DNA from: Leeuwenhoekiella palythoae
GTDB lineage: Bacteria; Bacteroidota; Bacteroidia; Flavobacteriales; Flavobacteriaceae
NCBI RefSeq assembly: GCF_900130045.1
Contig: NZ_FQXT01000003.1
Coordinates: 434,001 to 498,000, forward strand
Direction of reading: 5' to 3'
Length of the DNA stretch: 64,000 nt
The first letter of the stretch is position 1. Each line of letters opens with the position of its first letter. Both the position numbers and the translations under genes were made by a program. Shown here piece by piece: positions 35,308-45,043 of this stretch. The notes beneath the pieces were generated by a model. It was given only the letters and a program-made list of their open reading frames with translations, was not told the DNA's origin and ran no database searches.

Positions 35308-38300
35308 ATGTTTAAGAAAATAAGCCTCTTTATACTACTCTTTACACAGGTATGCATTGGCCAATATGATAATCACGACAGACAACTTACCTTTTATAAG
35401 CTCGATACCGAAGATGGGCTTTCTAACAACCTCGTGCGTGTAATAGAACAAGATACGCTTGGCTTTATTTGGATTGGCACCGCCGATGGTATCAACAGAT
35501 ATGACGGTAATGATTTTACGGTTTTTAGAAAAGAAAATTCGGCGCTTGCAAACAATTATCTTCAGAATATTGTACATCACACCAATACAGGAAATCTTCT
35601 TATAGGTAGTGATGGTGGTTTTGACCTTTTTAACTTAAAAACCAATTCATTTGAGCATTATAATGCGGCAAACACCATTCTTTCTAACAGTGTGAATTCA
35701 TTCGCCTTCACAAAATCGGGAACGATTTACGCCGGAGATTTTGGAATTGGCATCCGTGTTTTTAAAGATCAAAGTCAACAAAAAGTATTTAAACACGAAG
35801 CTCAAAATTTTCGCTCCTTGTCCTCAAATGAAATCATTTCACTTCACGTGCAAAATGATTCGATCCTTTGGGTAGGTACGCGTCACGACGGCTTGAACAA
35901 AATAAACCTAAAAACTCAAGAGGTTTCTCGAATACCAATACAAGGCCGCACAAACTTTAGGGTAAATGCACTTTTTATAGATCGCGATGATCACTTGTGG
36001 TTAGGCACGAATGAAGGAATCAAAATACTAACCCAAACCACTGCTCTTAACCCAACAGTTGTAGAAGGTTTAGTAGGAAGCGACATTACAAGTTTTGAGG
36101 AGGATGCCTATGGAAGAATCTGGGTAGGTACTTATGACGAAGGACTTAAGATCATAAGTAAATCTAAACCACTAAGAGGATTCAATGATCTTAGTATAAC
36201 CAATTATTTACCGAAAGATGATGGTACCAGTGTGTTTAACGCAACCGTTTTTTCGATTAAAAAAGACCGAAGTGGAAATATGTGGCTGGGCACGTATGCC
36301 GGTATAAACTATGTGAATCCCCGGGGCGAGCCGGTGAAATTGATCACAAACAGTTTAAATGGAACCGAACGCATAACGCACAACCGCATTAATGCCATTG
36401 CAGAAGATGCTTCCGGAAAATTGTTCATAGGTACAGACGGCGGCGGTGTGGATCAATACGATCCTAAAACCAATACTTATGCGTATGCTGTTTTTAACGA
36501 AGCTAACGCCCTAAAAAGTAACCACGTTTTAAGTTTACTTCAGGACACTGACAATCAATTATGGATTGGCACCTACCTGGGTGGTTTAAGCAGGTATAAT
36601 AAGACCACTAAACTATGGCAGCATTATCTACAAGGAGAACAAAAAGATGGGAATGATGTTCGCGTGTTATACCAGGCTAAAAATGAACTTATTTGGGTAG
36701 GCACAAACAGAGGTGGCCTATTTGTATATGACAACGCGCGGGACGCCTTCAAATACATTGCTGAACTGGGAAAGGTTGATGTACGCGATATCGCTGAAGA
36801 TAGTCGAGGCAATCTGTGGTTGGCAACCTATGGCAATGGGATCATTCATTATAATTTAGAAAGTGAACGTAGCACACATTATAATTCAGAAAATCTTGAG
36901 GGGTTAACGACCAATGTGGTATTTAGTATTGTGGTCACAGAAGATGATGCGATCATTGCCGGTACTAAGCACGGCGGTCTTGTTCATTTTAATCCAGAAT
37001 CGAAAAAAGCGCTCAATCTTAGAGAAGATGACGGATTGAGCAATAATACCATCAACAGCATCATTGCGCACGATAGCAACTCTATTTGGCTGGGAACCTT
37101 TAAGGGAATTAGTAAATACGATCCCATTAGTCATAAAATAGAAAATCTAACCCGTTTTAATAATATTCATAAAAGTGAGTATAATCCCGGTGCTGCGCTC
37201 AAGGCTATAAACGGAGCGCTTTATTTTGGGAGTAATAAAGGTCTGAATCAATTTCGCCCTGAAAATTTAAAAAACTACACCACTTCTGAAGCCTTAGTTA
37301 TTAAAGACTTACTCGTTTTTAATGAATCGGTTGCAATAGAACCCACGAATAAAAAGGCCATACTCAATCAGGCAATGCCTTTTCAAGAATCGATACAATT
37401 AAACGCAGAAAATACCGTCTTCTCTATAGATTTCACAAGTTTAGATTTTCCGATCGCTAACAATACCCAATACTCATATATTTTAGAGGGTTACAACGAC
37501 CACTGGATCGATCTCAAAAACAGCAACCGCATCAACTTCAGCAATATCTCTCCGGGTTATTATACGCTAAAAGTTAAAGCCGAAACACTCGCATCAACTC
37601 CTTTGTATAAAGAATTAGCTTTAACCATTTTACCTCCGTTTTGGCAAACCTGGCCTGCTTATCTCTTCTATATCGTCACGTTAATCATTTTAATTTACAG
37701 CGGATTAAGATACTATTCAGAACGCGTTTACCTCAAAAACTCGTTGCACTTTGAGCAGAAGCAACGCAGATTAGAACACGAATTGAATGAAGAGCGGGTA
37801 CGGTTTTACACGGGTTTCAGTCACGAATTAAAAACTCCCCTGACCCTTATTCTCGCGCCCTTAGAAAATCTACTGGATGAAATTGTTCACAAACAACATC
37901 GTAAAAGTCTCAAACTGATTAAGCGTAATGCGCATAATCTACATCAGTTTATCAACAAACTTCTAGAATTCAGAAAAAGTGAAGAAGGACTCAGTCAATT
38001 GACCTTAAACAATTATAACCTAACTAAAAATTTGTCTAATTGGCTTGGGGTCTATGAACCGCTGCTAAAAAAGAAAAATTTAGACCTGGTGATTCAAATG
38101 TCACAAACACCTATTTATATCTACTGTGATCTGGAGAAAATTCAGGTGATTGTGAACAATCTGATCAGTAATGCTATCAATTATAGTCCCGAAAACAGCA
38201 CGATCAATATTGAACTTTCTCAAGATGAAGAAGCGGTGTTTTTAAAAGTTATTGATCACGGAAGCGGTATTAATAGGCAAGATCTCGAGCACATCTTTGA

Positions 38301-39360
38301 ATGGTACTATCAAGCCAATACCACTTTAAAAAAAGACGGAAGCGGAATTGGGCTGGCCCTCAGCCGAAGGTTTGCTTTACTGCATAACGGCACCTTAGCC
38401 GTAGAAAGTAAATTAGGCGCAGGAAGTACATTTACCCTCAAACTACCTAAAGATGATAGTTTAGTAGACGCCTATCTCGAAGGAGATAAACACGCTACTG
38501 AAAACAAAAAGTTCATTGAAGCATCTATTCAAAGTGCCACCGAGAATGGTATTGAAACGCAGACCACACAAGCTATGCGCATTAAACCAGAAAGTCAGCG
38601 CGCACTCATTTTAGTGATTGATGACAATCCGGATATATTAGACTTTCTTGACACTTCGCTTTCTCAGGATTATGATCTGATTCAAGCTGAAAATGGTGAA
38701 GAAGGTATTGCGCAAGCTTGCAAACACGTTCCTGATTTAATTATTAGCGACGTTATGATGCCCATAAAAAATGGAATAGATCTGTGTAATTATATTAAGA
38801 ACAGAAAAGAAACTTCGCATATTCCTATCATTTTACTTTCGGCTAAAAGCAATACTGAGATGATCGCAACAGGATATACTGAAGGTGCTGACGATTATAT
38901 TTTAAAACCTTTTAACTTACAGCTATTGAAAGCCAGGATAGAGAATCTAATAGATTCGCGCAAGCGGCTTTTAAAAGCATATTCTGAAAATGAAAATACG
39001 CTAGAAACCATAGATGATGATCAAAAACGACTGCTTGATGTTGAGAAGAAATTTTTAGTAGAATTCCATCAGATAGTTGAGGAGCAAATGCAACAAGGTA
39101 TTAAAACCGTTGAAGTTGTAGCGCAAGAAATAGGTATGAGCCGCTCCTCTCTATACCGAAAAATCAAAGCGATCACCGGCAAAAACATCAACGAATATAT
39201 ACGGAATATCAAACTGGACAAAGCTGCGCAACTCATCGAAAAAGAACAGTTTACAATTTCACAGGCAGCGTACGAAGTAGGTTTTGGTGATGCCAAGTAT
39301 TTTAGAAAAATCTTTAAGGAACGATTTGGGAAGACTCCCTCTGCCTTTAAACCAAACTAA
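35308..39360 (+). CDS. Hybrid two-component system regulator (propeller sensor, kinase, receiver, AraC output)
   Basis: A 1350-residue single-chain sensor-regulator. I use the ATG at 35308 (MFKKISLFILLFTQVCIGQ, a signal peptide); a GTG 36 bases upstream would put polar residues before it. The periplasmic part is a two-component-regulator propeller (about 25-700, many blades with GxxWIGT- and NLWLATYGNG-like ends), followed by a Y_Y_Y domain (YSYILEGYNDHWIDL). A transmembrane helix (about 780-800) leads to the kinase (H839 in GFSHELKTPL), an ATPase domain, a receiver (acceptor D1148 in LIISDVMMP) and an AraC helix-turn-helix (about 1245-1345). Such proteins sense oligosaccharides and activate the adjacent PUL. 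Confidence 0.94.
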   Translation: MFKKISLFILLFTQVCIGQYDNHDRQLTFYKLDTEDGLSNNLVRVIEQDTLGFIWIGTADGINRYDGNDFTVFRKENSALANNYLQNIVHHTNTGNLLIGSDGGFDLFNLKTNSFEHYNAANTILSNSVNSFAFTKSGTIYAGDFGIGIRVFKDQSQQKVFKHEAQNFRSLSSNEIISLHVQNDSILWVGTRHDGLNKINLKTQEVSRIPIQGRTNFRVNALFIDRDDHLWLGTNEGIKILTQTTALNPTVVEGLVGSDITSFEEDAYGRIWVGTYDEGLKIISKSKPLRGFNDLSITNYLPKDDGTSVFNATVFSIKKDRSGNMWLGTYAGINYVNPRGEPVKLITNSLNGTERITHNRINAIAEDASGKLFIGTDGGGVDQYDPKTNTYAYAVFNEANALKSNHVLSLLQDTDNQLWIGTYLGGLSRYNKTTKLWQHYLQGEQKDGNDVRVLYQAKNELIWVGTNRGGLFVYDNARDAFKYIAELGKVDVRDIAEDSRGNLWLATYGNGIIHYNLESERSTHYNSENLEGLTTNVVFSIVVTEDDAIIAGTKHGGLVHFNPESKKALNLREDDGLSNNTINSIIAHDSNSIWLGTFKGISKYDPISHKIENLTRFNNIHKSEYNPGAALKAINGALYFGSNKGLNQFRPENLKNYTTSEALVIKDLLVFNESVAIEPTNKKAILNQAMPFQESIQLNAENTVFSIDFTSLDFPIANNTQYSYILEGYNDHWIDLKNSNRINFSNISPGYYTLKVKAETLASTPLYKELALTILPPFWQTWPAYLFYIVTLIILIYSGLRYYSERVYLKNSLHFEQKQRRLEHELNEERVRFYTGFSHELKTPLTLILAPLENLLDEIVHKQHRKSLKLIKRNAHNLHQFINKLLEFRKSEEGLSQLTLNNYNLTKNLSNWLGVYEPLLKKKNLDLVIQMSQTPIYIYCDLEKIQVIVNNLISNAINYSPENSTINIELSQDEEAVFLKVIDHGSGINRQDLEHIFEWYYQANTTLKKDGSGIGLALSRRFALLHNGTLAVESKLGAGSTFTLKLPKDDSLVDAYLEGDKHATENKKFIEASIQSATENGIETQTTQAMRIKPESQRALILVIDDNPDILDFLDTSLSQDYDLIQAENGEEGIAQACKHVPDLIISDVMMPIKNGIDLCNYIKNRKETSHIPIILLSAKSNTEMIATGYTEGADDYILKPFNLQLLKARIENLIDSRKRLLKAYSENENTLETIDDDQKRLLDVEKKFLVEFHQIVEEQMQQGIKTVEVVAQEIGMSRSSLYRKIKAITGKNINEYIRNIKLDKAAQLIEKEQFTISQAAYEVGFGDAKYFRKIFKERFGKTPSAFKPN

Positions 39361-39376
39361 AACATAACATTATAAA

Positions 39377-39407
39377 AAAAGCGCTCTGTTCAATACAGAG
39401 CGCTTTT
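39377..39407. terminator. Bidirectional terminator between the regulator and GH43
   Basis: A perfect 13-bp stem (AAAAGCGCTCTGT / ACAGAGCGCTTTT) with loop TCAAT lies between the convergent regulator and GH43 genes. It is one of the strongest terminators in the window. Confidence 0.9.
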
Positions 39408-39429
39408 ACATTTTAAATTATCAAAGTTT

Positions 39430-41601
39430 TTACTGTGCAGGGATCGTCACGGGATTAATTCCTTCAACGGTAGGCGTTACTTCGAGAATCGAACCATCTT
39501 CAGCAAAAGTCAGCTTATCTATACAAACTTCTCTGTGAAAGCCAGCCGGACCACCCATTGTGATTCCACGTGGACGTGTAAAGCGATGGTACACAATATA
39601 CCAATCATCTGTACCCGGTACATTGATCACCGAATTATGACCGGTTCCATAAATTTCATTTTCCTCATCTTTTTTGATCACTAAATTCTCCTCCGGAATA
39701 TTTAGAGGTCCTAACGGAGTATCTCCCGTCGCATAACGCACACGATAATTGGGGCTTCGGGTATCGTCTTCAGACCACAGGAAGTAGTATTTACCTTTTC
39801 TAAAAAACACTTCGGTCCCCTCTCTAAAAGTGCCGTCAGGAGTCATTTCTTTTAGTGTTTCTTCTTTGTAAGACATCATATCGTCATTGAGTTCTGCACC
39901 AGCCATATAGCCGTTACCCCAATAAAAATAAGCTTTCCCATCGTTTGGATCTACAAAAACATCAGGATCAATTATTTGACCGCCACCGCGTTTTATCGCC
40001 TCGGGCTTCTCCCCTACAAAAGCTTTTCCAGAATCAGTAAATGGGCCGGCCGGGTCATCTGCTGTAGCAAGACCTATGTTCTGTGCAGCAGAAAAATAGT
40101 AGAAGTATTTCAACTCCCCATCAATCTCTTTTTCAGCAATGCAAGGCGCCCAAGCGTTACGGTTAGCCCAGGAAACATCCTCAAGTAAATCTACAATGAC
40201 ACCTTCATCTTCCCAATGTACCAGATCTTTTGAAGAAAAGGTCTTAAAATAAGTTCCGCTCCAACCGTCAAAACCGTCGCTGGTAGGATATAAATAAAAC
40301 TTTTGATCTTTAGATGAATAAATGATTTCGGGATCAGCATAATACCCATCAAGAACCGGATTATTCGCTACTGCTGCTTCTACCGAGTAGGTTTTTTGAG
40401 TTCCGTCAGGTAATTCAAGCGTATACGACTGTGCCGCACTTGAGAAATCTTTAGCTCCTGAATCTATCAATTTAACTCCCGGAAAAGTGATCAATTGCGG
40501 ATCAAGAGCTGCTACGCTGCTATCTGTATAAACCGGTAAATATACCGAAGCATTCTCTGCGTTGGTTACCATATTCTGAGTGCGTACAGCACCCGACTTT
40601 GAGCCCACTACCAGCGGTAAATTTTCTGATGGAAAAGCTTTTAGTAACTGCGTTGCTTCGGCTTCTGTCACCGGAATGATCGTCCCGTGACGCGGATGAA
40701 AATTCATAGAAACCTTATCTGCGCCCAAAGCTTTAAAGTTTAATAAATCGGTTGACTCAGCAAATTGATATTTTCCATCAACATACATGTCATACATCAA
40801 AATATACTTATCACTATCAATCATTTTAAATACTGAAGAACCTTCTACTGCGCGATCAGTTTGATCTTTATAGCCCTCTTCAGGCACATAACCAGATGTT
40901 AAACTGTCTGAAACAGCCACACGAATTCCTTTGGTCGCGGTTCCTTCTGTTTTATAGAACATATAGTATTTATCATCCTTTTTGATGATGTCTGCATCGA
41001 TACAGGATTTCTCATCCGGACTGTAAAAAAGTTGTTTGGGAGTGCTCTCTAACGCTGTAAAATCTTCATTAGCGTACGCGTAATAAATGATATCATACCC
41101 GCCCGGTTGTAACATAGAGAAATACACCATATACTTACCTGCTTCTGCATCGTAAATGGTCTGCGGAGCCCAAGCTCTGCTAATATCACTAAACTCAGAA
41201 AATTCTTCAGCAAGATTGATTTGCGACGTTTCCCAGTCTAATAGATCTTTAGACTTTGCCAAAATAATTTCGGTATTGCTCCAGCCGTTATCGGTTTTTA
41301 AATCGGTTAAAACCATATAGAAATTTCCATCCTCTCCTCTTAAAATATGCGGATCGCGAACACCACCGGTAGTACTTATACTGTCTGTACTCACAATAGG
41401 TTTGTCATCATTTAAAGCGTAATAATCAAAGCCATTTCTACTTAAAGCATAATGCACGGCTTCTTCCCCAGCCCTATTACCAGTGAAGTAAACAAAAAGA
41501 TACGCGGTGTAATCGTCGGCAGTCTTTGTAGTATCGCAAGAATAAAAGACTTGAGATGAAACGAGCAGCGCGAGAATAAAGACCAATCGAAATTTAAACA
41601 T
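39430..41601 (-). CDS. Tandem GH43 glycoside hydrolase lipoprotein
   Basis: A 723-residue lipoprotein (lipobox cysteine C22 in VFYSC) with two five-bladed GH43 propellers. The first (about 30-325) has D83 in VRDPHIL, D202/D204 in CIDADII and E253 in AVEGSSVF. The second (about 415-720) has D423 in YYADPEI, D545/D547 in IIDPDVF and E594 in FREGTEVF. Both show the full base, helper and acid triad, so both may be active, probably on arabinose, xylose or galactose units. A linker of about 90 residues joins them. The gene is alone on the minus strand, facing the regulator, with a long promoter region shared with susC pair 2. Confidence 0.85.
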   Translation of the reverse strand: MFKFRLVFILALLVSSQVFYSCDTTKTADDYTAYLFVYFTGNRAGEEAVHYALSRNGFDYYALNDDKPIVSTDSISTTGGVRDPHILRGEDGNFYMVLTDLKTDNGWSNTEIILAKSKDLLDWETSQINLAEEFSEFSDISRAWAPQTIYDAEAGKYMVYFSMLQPGGYDIIYYAYANEDFTALESTPKQLFYSPDEKSCIDADIIKKDDKYYMFYKTEGTATKGIRVAVSDSLTSGYVPEEGYKDQTDRAVEGSSVFKMIDSDKYILMYDMYVDGKYQFAESTDLLNFKALGADKVSMNFHPRHGTIIPVTEAEATQLLKAFPSENLPLVVGSKSGAVRTQNMVTNAENASVYLPVYTDSSVAALDPQLITFPGVKLIDSGAKDFSSAAQSYTLELPDGTQKTYSVEAAVANNPVLDGYYADPEIIYSSKDQKFYLYPTSDGFDGWSGTYFKTFSSKDLVHWEDEGVIVDLLEDVSWANRNAWAPCIAEKEIDGELKYFYYFSAAQNIGLATADDPAGPFTDSGKAFVGEKPEAIKRGGGQIIDPDVFVDPNDGKAYFYWGNGYMAGAELNDDMMSYKEETLKEMTPDGTFREGTEVFFRKGKYYFLWSEDDTRSPNYRVRYATGDTPLGPLNIPEENLVIKKDEENEIYGTGHNSVINVPGTDDWYIVYHRFTRPRGITMGGPAGFHREVCIDKLTFAEDGSILEVTPTVEGINPVTIPAQ

Positions 41602-41658
41602 GTTATAAAATTTAGAGTGTTTGTATAATTCTCAGAAAGTTCTGAAACCAAATTCAAA

Positions 41659-41684
41659 CCGATTTTCAAAAATTCTAAAATCGG
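41659..41684 (-). promoter_or_regulatory. Inverted repeat CCGATTTT-N10-AAAATCGG in the GH43 leader
   Basis: Perfect 8-bp arms lie 58-83 bases before the GH43 start. It could be an operator or an mRNA leader hairpin; nothing in the sequence decides this. Confidence 0.3.
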
Positions 41685-41703
41685 CTTTACAAATAAAACA
41701 AAA

Positions 41704-41726
41704 ATAAATGTGTTTTATACATTTAT
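41704..41726. promoter_or_regulatory. Inverted repeat ATAAATGT-N7-ACATTTAT (GH43 copy)
   Basis: Perfect 8-bp arms and a seven-base spacer (41712-41718) lie 103 bases before the GH43 start. The arms and spacing are identical to those before the enzyme operon at 35009-35031, while the spacer sequences differ. That is what one expects of a protein-binding site. Confidence 0.5.
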
Positions 41727-41843
41727 AATGCGAAAATTTAAATTTGCGGTTTTTTATTCCTCATCAAAACGACTCTAAAAGTTTATTTATAACAAAAAAT
41801 TTAGGCTTAAAATAGCAAATTCTTAAAGCTCATTTTTATCAGT

Positions 41844-41862
41844 TATGCATTTCAAATGCATA
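41844..41862. promoter_or_regulatory. Perfect 19-base palindrome TATGCATTT-C-AAATGCATA
   Basis: Nine-bp arms flank a single central base, 169 bases before the susC start and 243 bases before the GH43 start. It is too symmetric to ignore and has no T-tract, so it is more likely an operator than a terminator. The binding protein is unknown. Confidence 0.45.
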
Positions 41863-41905
41863 GAATTAGGGCCAAAAGTCCCCATTATACCTATCCTGCA
41901 CCATC

Positions 41906-41935
41906 AACCCCCTATTATTAATTGATAAGCCCCCG
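41906..41935 (+). promoter_or_regulatory. Two C-rich direct elements before susC pair 2
   Basis: AACCCCCTAT (41906-41915) and AAGCCCCCG (41927-41935) have their C-runs 22 bases apart, about 97-123 bases before susC. The first is identical to the element before the enzyme operon, and the second is nearly identical to the one before susC pair 1. They are candidate binding sites for the hybrid regulator. Confidence 0.4.
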
Positions 41936-42030
41936 ATACACAAAACGCATTTTATAGAACATTGAACTCTGATTAAACGCTTATAAACAATTAAACACAT
42001 TAAGCTAGATGTTCAACTAATACTTATTCT

Positions 42031-45015
42031 ATGAAACAAAACATGTTACAATTAAAATCAATTGCGATTTGCAGTCTTGTAATGTTGTTGTTAGGCTTTT
42101 CTTTTGATGTTAAAGCTACAACGATATCGCAACCACAACAGACTGTTTCCGGTACAGTTACAACAGCGGCAGATGGTATGCCACTTCCCGGAGTTACGGT
42201 TGTTGTAAAAGGTACTTCTAACGGTACCACAACTGATTTTGACGGAAATTACGAACTTGAAGTTGCTGCAGACGCTGTGCTCTCTTTTTCTTATGTAGGA
42301 ATGAAAACGATTGATATTCCTGTAAACGGTCAATCTACGATTAATGCCCAGCTAGAAGAAGATCTTGGTGTTTTAGACGAAATCGTTGTCGTTGGGTATG
42401 GTAGTCAAAAGAAGTCTGATGTCACGGGCTCTGTGGCTTCTGTTCCTGAAGAACGTCTAGAAAACCTACCAGTGACTAACGTAACTCAAGCTATTCAAGG
42501 TACTACTGCCGGACTAAATATAAGTCAGGGTTCTTCGGTGCCAGGTTCTACCGGATCTATTCAAGTGCGCGGTATCAATTCAATCACAGGAAGTACGAGT
42601 CCATTTATTGTTTTAGATGGTGTTCCGTTTACAGGTACTTTAAACGATATCAACACTAGAGATATTCAGTCTATTCAAATTCTAAAAGATGCTTCTGCCG
42701 TTGCAATTTATGGTACACGTGGATCTAACGGAGTTATCCTTATTCAAACTAAAAGAGGAACCAGCGGTGATCCTGTGATCAATTACAGCACGTATGGCGC
42801 GATTGAAGAATTTGCAAATGTGCTTGAACCTTTAGGTCCTGATGCTTATGTGCAGAAATACGCAGATTTTTTCAGCCAAAATAATCCTGGAGCAGAACAA
42901 GATCGTATTCTTGAAAATCAGTCTGAAATAGACAATTATAATGCAGGGATCACTACAGATTGGTTTGATATTGCGACCAGAAGCGGTGTTATTCAAGAGC
43001 ATAACTTAAGTATTCGCGGTGGAAGCGAGAAAACCAAATATTTTGTATCCGGAAGTTATTTGGATCAAAAAGGGGTTATTGAAGGTTATGATTATCAAAA
43101 ATTCACCCTGCGTTCTAATATAGACGTTCAACTCACCGACTATTTAAAGGTTGGCCTTAATGCATTTTTTGCCAATAACAATTTTGATGGTGGTCGCGCA
43201 AATTTACTTTTGGCAACAGCTATGAGCCCCTACTCTGTTCCTTATGATGAGAACGGCGAACTCATAATCAACCCTATGTTGCCAGAGTTGCTTTATGAAA
43301 ATCCGTTGTTGGGTCTAACTACAGACCGCGTACAGCGCGAGCGTACTTTATCAGGTAATGTTTTTGCTGAAGTTACTCCGGCATTTGCCGAAGGTTTGAG
43401 CTATAGAATTAACGCTTCGTACACGTTTAATCCGTATTTATATCGCAACTATACCGGTCGTGCTGCAAATAATAACAGAGGTACAGCAAATGTAGGCGGT
43501 GATGAAGAAAAAGTATGGATTATTGAAAATATCCTAAAATACTCTAAGAGCTTCGGGAAACATAATTTTGATTTAACCGCTTTATATAGTGCGCAAGCCA
43601 ATGAGTTTTTCCAAGAGTCTCTTACAGGTACCGGTTTTGTAAACGACCAGTTATCGTACAATAATATTTCGGCAGCAGAAAATATCACTGGTGATACCTA
43701 TAGCACTAGATCTACGCTCTTATCACAAATGGGACGACTTAATTATAATTATGACAGTCGTTATCTACTTACGTTTACGGTACGTCGCGATGGGTATTCA
43801 GCCTTTGGTTCAAATACCAGTAAATATGGTGTATTTCCATCTGCAGCATTAGGGTGGAATATTCACAAGGAAGCATTTATGGAAAATGCTGATGTCATTA
43901 ACAATTTGAAGCTAAGATTTTCTATTGGTGAAACGGGTAACCGTGGGGTAGGAATTAACCAAACTCAAACCCGTGCAGGTACATTGCTTTATCCATTTGG
44001 TGGGCAGTCCTATACCGGGACTTACATCGCCGGTTTAGGTAACCCGAACTTAAAATGGGAAACTACGGTTTCTGGGAACCTTGGTGTTGACTTTGGCTTA
44101 CTAAATAACCGGATTAACGGATCGTTTGAAGTCTATAAATCAAAAACCGAAGATCTTCTTCTTAACCGAAGCATCCCGGCTCTGACAGGTACTACTAGTA
44201 TTATTGAAAACATAGGTGCGGTAGAAAACAGAGGTTTTGAATTTACTGTAAACAGCACCAATATTGACACCGGTGATTTTAGATGGGAGAGCAACATCAA
44301 CTTCTCTACCTATAAAAATGAGATTCTTGATCTTTATGGCGATGGCGAAGATGACATCCCAAGTAGATGGTTTATTGGTAAATCACTAGGTGCTATTTAT
44401 GATTACAAAATGGTTGGTGTATGGCAAGAAGGTGAAGACACAGGTAGCTTTAATGCCAATCCAGGAGATTTAAAATTTGAAGACATTAATGGTGATGGAG
44501 TGATTGAGCCAGAAAACGATCGCGTTTATTTAGGCTCAAGCCTTCCTAAATGGACCGGCGGTTTGACAAATACCTTCTCTTACAAAAACTTTGATTTATC
44601 GTTCTTTATTCAGACCGTTCAAGGAGTTTTAAAAGGTAATCCTGACATCAACTACGGGGATGAATTATCAAGACGTAACACCCCTTCTAACGTAGGGTAC
44701 TGGACACCTGAAAACCAAAGCAATGAATTTCCTTCTCTTGTTTATCGTAATACTTTGGGCTACGGCTATCCTAGAGATGCAAGTTACGTAAGATTAAAAG
44801 ATGCGCGTCTCAGCTACAGATTTCCTATTGAAAAAATTGAGCGTTTTGGCCTTGATAATTTAATGATCTACGTAGCCGGAAGAAATTTATATACCTGGAC
44901 AGATTGGATAGGCTGGGATCCAGAAAGTAGCCAATCGTATAGAGGGTCTGGAGATTGGACTAACAACTACCCAGTTGTGAGAACATACTCTATAGGACTT
45001 AATGTTTCGCTTTAA
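42031..45015 (+). CDS. SusC/RagA-family TonB-dependent outer-membrane transporter (pair 2)
   Basis: A 994-residue transporter. A long signal region (to about residue 30, ending near VKA) precedes a carboxypeptidase D-like domain (GTVTTAADGMPLPGVTVVVKG, TTTDFDGNYELEV), TonB-box-like DEIVVVGYG (about 115), a plug (VRGINSITGSTSPFIVLDG, IYGTRGSNGVILIQTKRG) and a barrel ending in YSIGLNVSL. It imports oligosaccharides of this PUL with the SusD that follows. The last bases before the susD start (45016-45043) contain no terminator, so the two form an operon. Two C-rich elements and a palindrome are in its promoter region. Confidence 0.95.
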   Translation: MKQNMLQLKSIAICSLVMLLLGFSFDVKATTISQPQQTVSGTVTTAADGMPLPGVTVVVKGTSNGTTTDFDGNYELEVAADAVLSFSYVGMKTIDIPVNGQSTINAQLEEDLGVLDEIVVVGYGSQKKSDVTGSVASVPEERLENLPVTNVTQAIQGTTAGLNISQGSSVPGSTGSIQVRGINSITGSTSPFIVLDGVPFTGTLNDINTRDIQSIQILKDASAVAIYGTRGSNGVILIQTKRGTSGDPVINYSTYGAIEEFANVLEPLGPDAYVQKYADFFSQNNPGAEQDRILENQSEIDNYNAGITTDWFDIATRSGVIQEHNLSIRGGSEKTKYFVSGSYLDQKGVIEGYDYQKFTLRSNIDVQLTDYLKVGLNAFFANNNFDGGRANLLLATAMSPYSVPYDENGELIINPMLPELLYENPLLGLTTDRVQRERTLSGNVFAEVTPAFAEGLSYRINASYTFNPYLYRNYTGRAANNNRGTANVGGDEEKVWIIENILKYSKSFGKHNFDLTALYSAQANEFFQESLTGTGFVNDQLSYNNISAAENITGDTYSTRSTLLSQMGRLNYNYDSRYLLTFTVRRDGYSAFGSNTSKYGVFPSAALGWNIHKEAFMENADVINNLKLRFSIGETGNRGVGINQTQTRAGTLLYPFGGQSYTGTYIAGLGNPNLKWETTVSGNLGVDFGLLNNRINGSFEVYKSKTEDLLLNRSIPALTGTTSIIENIGAVENRGFEFTVNSTNIDTGDFRWESNINFSTYKNEILDLYGDGEDDIPSRWFIGKSLGAIYDYKMVGVWQEGEDTGSFNANPGDLKFEDINGDGVIEPENDRVYLGSSLPKWTGGLTNTFSYKNFDLSFFIQTVQGVLKGNPDINYGDELSRRNTPSNVGYWTPENQSNEFPSLVYRNTLGYGYPRDASYVRLKDARLSYRFPIEKIERFGLDNLMIYVAGRNLYTWTDWIGWDPESSQSYRGSGDWTNNYPVVRTYSIGLNVSL

Positions 45016-45043
45016 AATGGCTAATCGAAAAAAGATACACTTT

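Larger units (their letters stand above)
41602..42030. other. Divergent intergenic region between GH43 and susC pair 2
   Basis: This 429-base region has no gene but is rich in symmetric elements: CCGATTTT-N10-AAAATCGG (41659-41684) in the GH43 leader, the ATAAATGT-N7-ACATTTAT repeat (41704-41726), AAATTTAAATTT (41734-41745), a 19-base palindrome (41844-41862) and two C-rich elements before susC (41906-41915 and 41927-41935). Confidence 0.7.

Noticed and set aside
45002-45043. Earlier start for SusD pair 2
   Set aside because: It would overlap the end of susC and place charged residues before the lipoprotein signal; the ATG at 45044 gives a normal one.
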